Origin: Chloroflexota bacterium
GTDB taxonomy: Bacteria > Chloroflexota > Limnocylindria > Limnocylindrales > CSP1-4
DNA: 5,870 nucleotides
Reading direction: 5' to 3'
Assembly (NCBI GenBank): GCA_021789355.1
Contig: JAJYJR010000208.1
Location: 3,334-9,203, forward strand
The notes below the pieces were generated by a model, which did not search any database, was not told where the DNA came from, and worked only from the letters and a program-made list of their open reading frames with translations. This document shows positions 5,062 through 5,870 of the stretch, one piece after another (the stretch's first letter is position 1; each line of letters opens with the position of its first letter). The position numbers were made by a program, and so were the translations under genes.

Positions 5062-5870
5062 CAGCGCGTCTCCCGGTCCACTGCCGGGTACAGGGTAGTC
5101 GCTGCGCGACGGTGGCGCGGCGCGGGCGCGAGGGTCGCCCGAGCGTGGCCGGCGGTGCGGTCTGGGTCGGCCGTGCCAGCCTGGTCGGCGTGGCCGACCG
5201 TGCGATCTGGGTCGGCCGTGCCAGCGTGGCCGGCGGTGCGATCTGGGTCGGCGTGGTCGGCGTGGCCGGCGGTGCGATCTGGGTCGGCGTGGTCGGCGGT
5301 GCCAGCGTGGCCGGCCGTGCGATCTGGGTCGGCCGTGCCAGCGTGGCCGGCCGTGCGATCTGGGCCGGCCGTGCCAGCGTGGCCGGCCGTGCGATCTGGG
5401 TCGGCGTGGTCGGCGTGGTCGGCGGTGCCAGCGTGGCCGGCCGTGCGATCTGGCCAGATTCCCGCCACGTGTCGCTTATGCACACTGGGCGGCACACCGA
5501 CGGACCGCGCGAGCCCATAGCCGTCGGCGCCGGGGTCCCTCTGGCGGAGATCCGTGCGGGATGAGACGCGGAACCGCCGGTCACCACTCCAGGATTGGCC
5601 GTGCCTGGCCCGTCCGTCGCGCGACGAGTGTGCCCAGTCGACGCCTCGCGGGAATCCGGCCGTGAGACCCGCCAGGACCGCCGGGGCCCGGGCCAGGAGC
5701 CCCGCCGGGGCGAAGAGCTCGGCCGGGGCCGCGAGATCCCCCCCGGCCGCGAGATCCCCCCCGGCCGCGAGACCCGCCCCGGCCGTGAGACCCGCCCCGG
5801 CCGCGAGACCCCCCCCGGCCGCGAGACCCGCCGGGGCCCGGGCCAGGAGCCCCGCCGGGGCGAAGAGCTC
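5061..5870 (-). CDS. Possible repeat-rich open frame abutting atpC (doubtful, 5' end outside window)
   Basis: One minus-strand frame has no stop from 5870 to a TGA at 5063-5061, about 269 codons. Its TGA shares one base with the atpC ATG (TGATG), as in coupled genes. The predicted chain has three parts: Ala/Gly/Leu-rich 6-residue repeats (AGLAAG-like) from the 18-bp array, a non-repeated stretch of about 60 residues rich in Arg, Asp and Ser, and a GHAGTADPDRTA-type repeat. An internal GTG at 5495 could start a 144-residue version but lacks a Shine-Dalgarno. Against coding: other frames on both strands are also open across these GC-rich repeats, third positions in the repeat are not especially G/C-rich, and no domain is recognisable. 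It does not resemble the C-terminus of AtpD. I regard it as probably non-coding or a degenerate repeat frame. Confidence 0.18.
   Translation of the reverse strand, partial: ELFAPAGLLARAPAGLAAGGGLAAGAGLTAGAGLAAGGDLAAGGDLAAPAELFAPAGLLARAPAVLAGLTAGFPRGVDWAHSSRDGRARHGQSWSGDRRFRVSSRTDLRQRDPGADGYGLARSVGVPPSVHKRHVAGIWPDRTAGHAGTADHADHADPDRTAGHAGTAGPDRTAGHAGTADPDRTAGHAGTADHADPDRTAGHADHADPDRTAGHAGTADPDRTVGHADQAGTADPDRTAGHARATLAPAPRHRRAATTLYPAVDRETR
5069..5074 (-). promoter_or_regulatory. Ribosome-binding site of atpC
   Basis: GGGAGA on the minus strand, 7 nt before the atpC ATG. It is the only strong Shine-Dalgarno in the operon; downstream genes rely on overlaps or very short gaps. That makes it the likely main entry point for ribosomes and confirms the atpC start. 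Confidence 0.75.
5139..5453. repeat. GC-rich tandem repeat with 36, 45 and 54-bp units (all multiples of 9)
   Basis: Taking GTGCGRTCTGG as the unit start, units begin at 5155, 5200, 5236, 5272, 5317, 5353, 5389 and 5443 (the last truncated). Lengths are 45, 36, 36, 45, 36, 36 and 54 bp. A degenerate partial unit (GAGCGTGGCCGGCG) precedes the first. The basic unit is four 9-mers: GTGCGATCT, GGGTCGGCC, GTGCCAGCG, TGGCCGGCC; longer units add one or two 9-mers of the type GTCGGCGTG. On the minus strand in the frame reaching atpC this reads as three-residue blocks (GHA, GTA, DPD, RTA). Lengths locked to multiples of 9 indicate growth by slippage or recombination in 9-bp steps. Confidence 0.92.
5454..5657. 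other. Non-repetitive spacer between the two tandem arrays
   Basis: About 200 nt separate the arrays. I see no gene, RNA or convincing promoter here. The only ordered element is a 12-bp palindrome, ATCTGGCCAGAT at 5448-5459, formed where the last truncated repeat unit meets the spacer. The stretch is slightly less GC-rich around CTTATGCACA (5475-5484). Confidence 0.5.
5678..5720 (+). repeat. 43-bp direct repeat, copy 1
   Basis: This block is identical over all 43 bases to 5828-5870 and starts exactly 150 bp before it. It begins CCGCCGGGGCCCGGGCCAGG and ends CGAAGAGCTC. Between the copies lie the regular 18-bp units, so a higher-order period of 150 bp is superimposed on the short array. Confidence 0.95.
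5828..5870 (+). repeat. 43-bp direct repeat, copy 2 (ends at the window edge)
   Basis: This is the exact second copy of 5678-5720. The window's last base is also the last base of the matching block as far as can be seen, so the identity may continue outside. This is typical of a position where an assembly stops in a repeat it cannot resolve. Confidence 0.95.

Larger units (their letters stand above)
5658..5870. repeat. 18-bp GC-rich tandem array running to the window end
   Basis: Six 18-bp units start at 5727, 5745, 5763, 5781, 5799 and 5817, with consensus GGCCGYGAGAYCCSCCCC. A matching unit lies at 5658-5675, and two divergent units at 5691-5708 and 5709-5726 keep the GGC...GAG...CC skeleton. 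In one plus-strand frame (open from 5565 to the end) the units read GREIPP or GRETRP. On the minus strand they read as AGLAAG-like hexapeptides. There is no evidence for translation of either. The array is unrelated in unit sequence to the 9/36-bp array but is likewise built in multiples of three. Confidence 0.9.

Noticed and set aside
5139..5453. CRISPR array
   Set aside because: Spacers are absent: the 36-bp units are contiguous tandem copies sharing 9-bp sub-blocks, and no cas genes are present.
5448..5459. 12-bp palindrome ATCTGGCCAGAT as an operator
   Set aside because: It arises at the junction of a truncated repeat unit with the spacer, occurs once, and lies far from the atpC start.
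5475..5490. Possible minus-strand -10 element (CATAAG) in the spacer
   Set aside because: No matching -35 element at suitable spacing and nothing to distinguish it from chance, so no promoter is called.
3370..5520. 716-codon plus-strand open frame opposite murA and atpC
   Set aside because: MurA and AtpC are unambiguous on the other strand. The length is explained by few stop codons at this GC content and by the repeats at the 3' end.
3587..5587. 666-codon minus-strand frame across atpC, murA and the repeats
   Set aside because: It runs out of frame through two certain genes and gives an Arg/Pro/Gly-rich product.

Overview
The window looks like high-GC bacterial chromosome. It is dominated by one compact minus-strand gene block reading atpC -> murA -> mreB -> PHP phosphoesterase -> flippase-like membrane protein. 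The GC-rich codon use, the rod-shape gene mreB directly after murA, and a MurA with Asp at the fosfomycin-target position all suggest a high-GC Chloroflexota lineage of the Thermomicrobia/Sphaerobacter type. That placement is inferred from gene content only; a high-GC Firmicute or actinobacterial relative cannot be excluded.

Layout. Positions 1-303 (+) hold the C-terminal end of an unidentified protein cut by the window edge. It converges on the minus-strand block, and a perfect 14-bp hairpin at 351-387 lies between the two stop codons, probably as a shared bidirectional terminator. From 5061 down to 409 (-) come five tightly packed genes: ATP synthase epsilon, UDP-GlcNAc enolpyruvyl transferase, MreB/Mbl, a PHP-domain phosphoesterase, and a polytopic protein of the lysylphosphatidylglycerol-synthase transmembrane family. 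The junctions are a 3-nt gap, an ATGA overlap, an 8-nt gap and a GTGA overlap, so the five genes are almost certainly one translationally coupled operon.

Upstream of atpC, where atpD would be expected, there is no recognisable gene. About 800 nt are instead filled by two unrelated tandem arrays. One (about 5139-5453) is built from 36, 45 and 54-bp units that are all multiples of 9 bp. The other (about 5658-5870) is an 18-bp array containing two identical 43-bp blocks exactly 150 bp apart, and the window stops at the last base of the second block. One minus-strand frame is open through both arrays and ends in a TGATG junction with atpC, but other frames there are also open, so coding is uncertain.

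How the genes work together. MurA makes the first committed peptidoglycan precursor and MreB positions the elongation machinery that uses it, so the core of the operon is cell-wall growth. AtpC ties the operon to the ATP synthase cluster. The two distal genes are a putative metal phosphoesterase and a membrane protein of a lipid-handling family; a role in envelope lipid or phosphate metabolism is plausible but not shown. I found no defence system, mobile element, CRISPR array, tRNA or rRNA. The most notable points are the fosfomycin-insensitive type of MurA and the period-locked repeats beside atpC.
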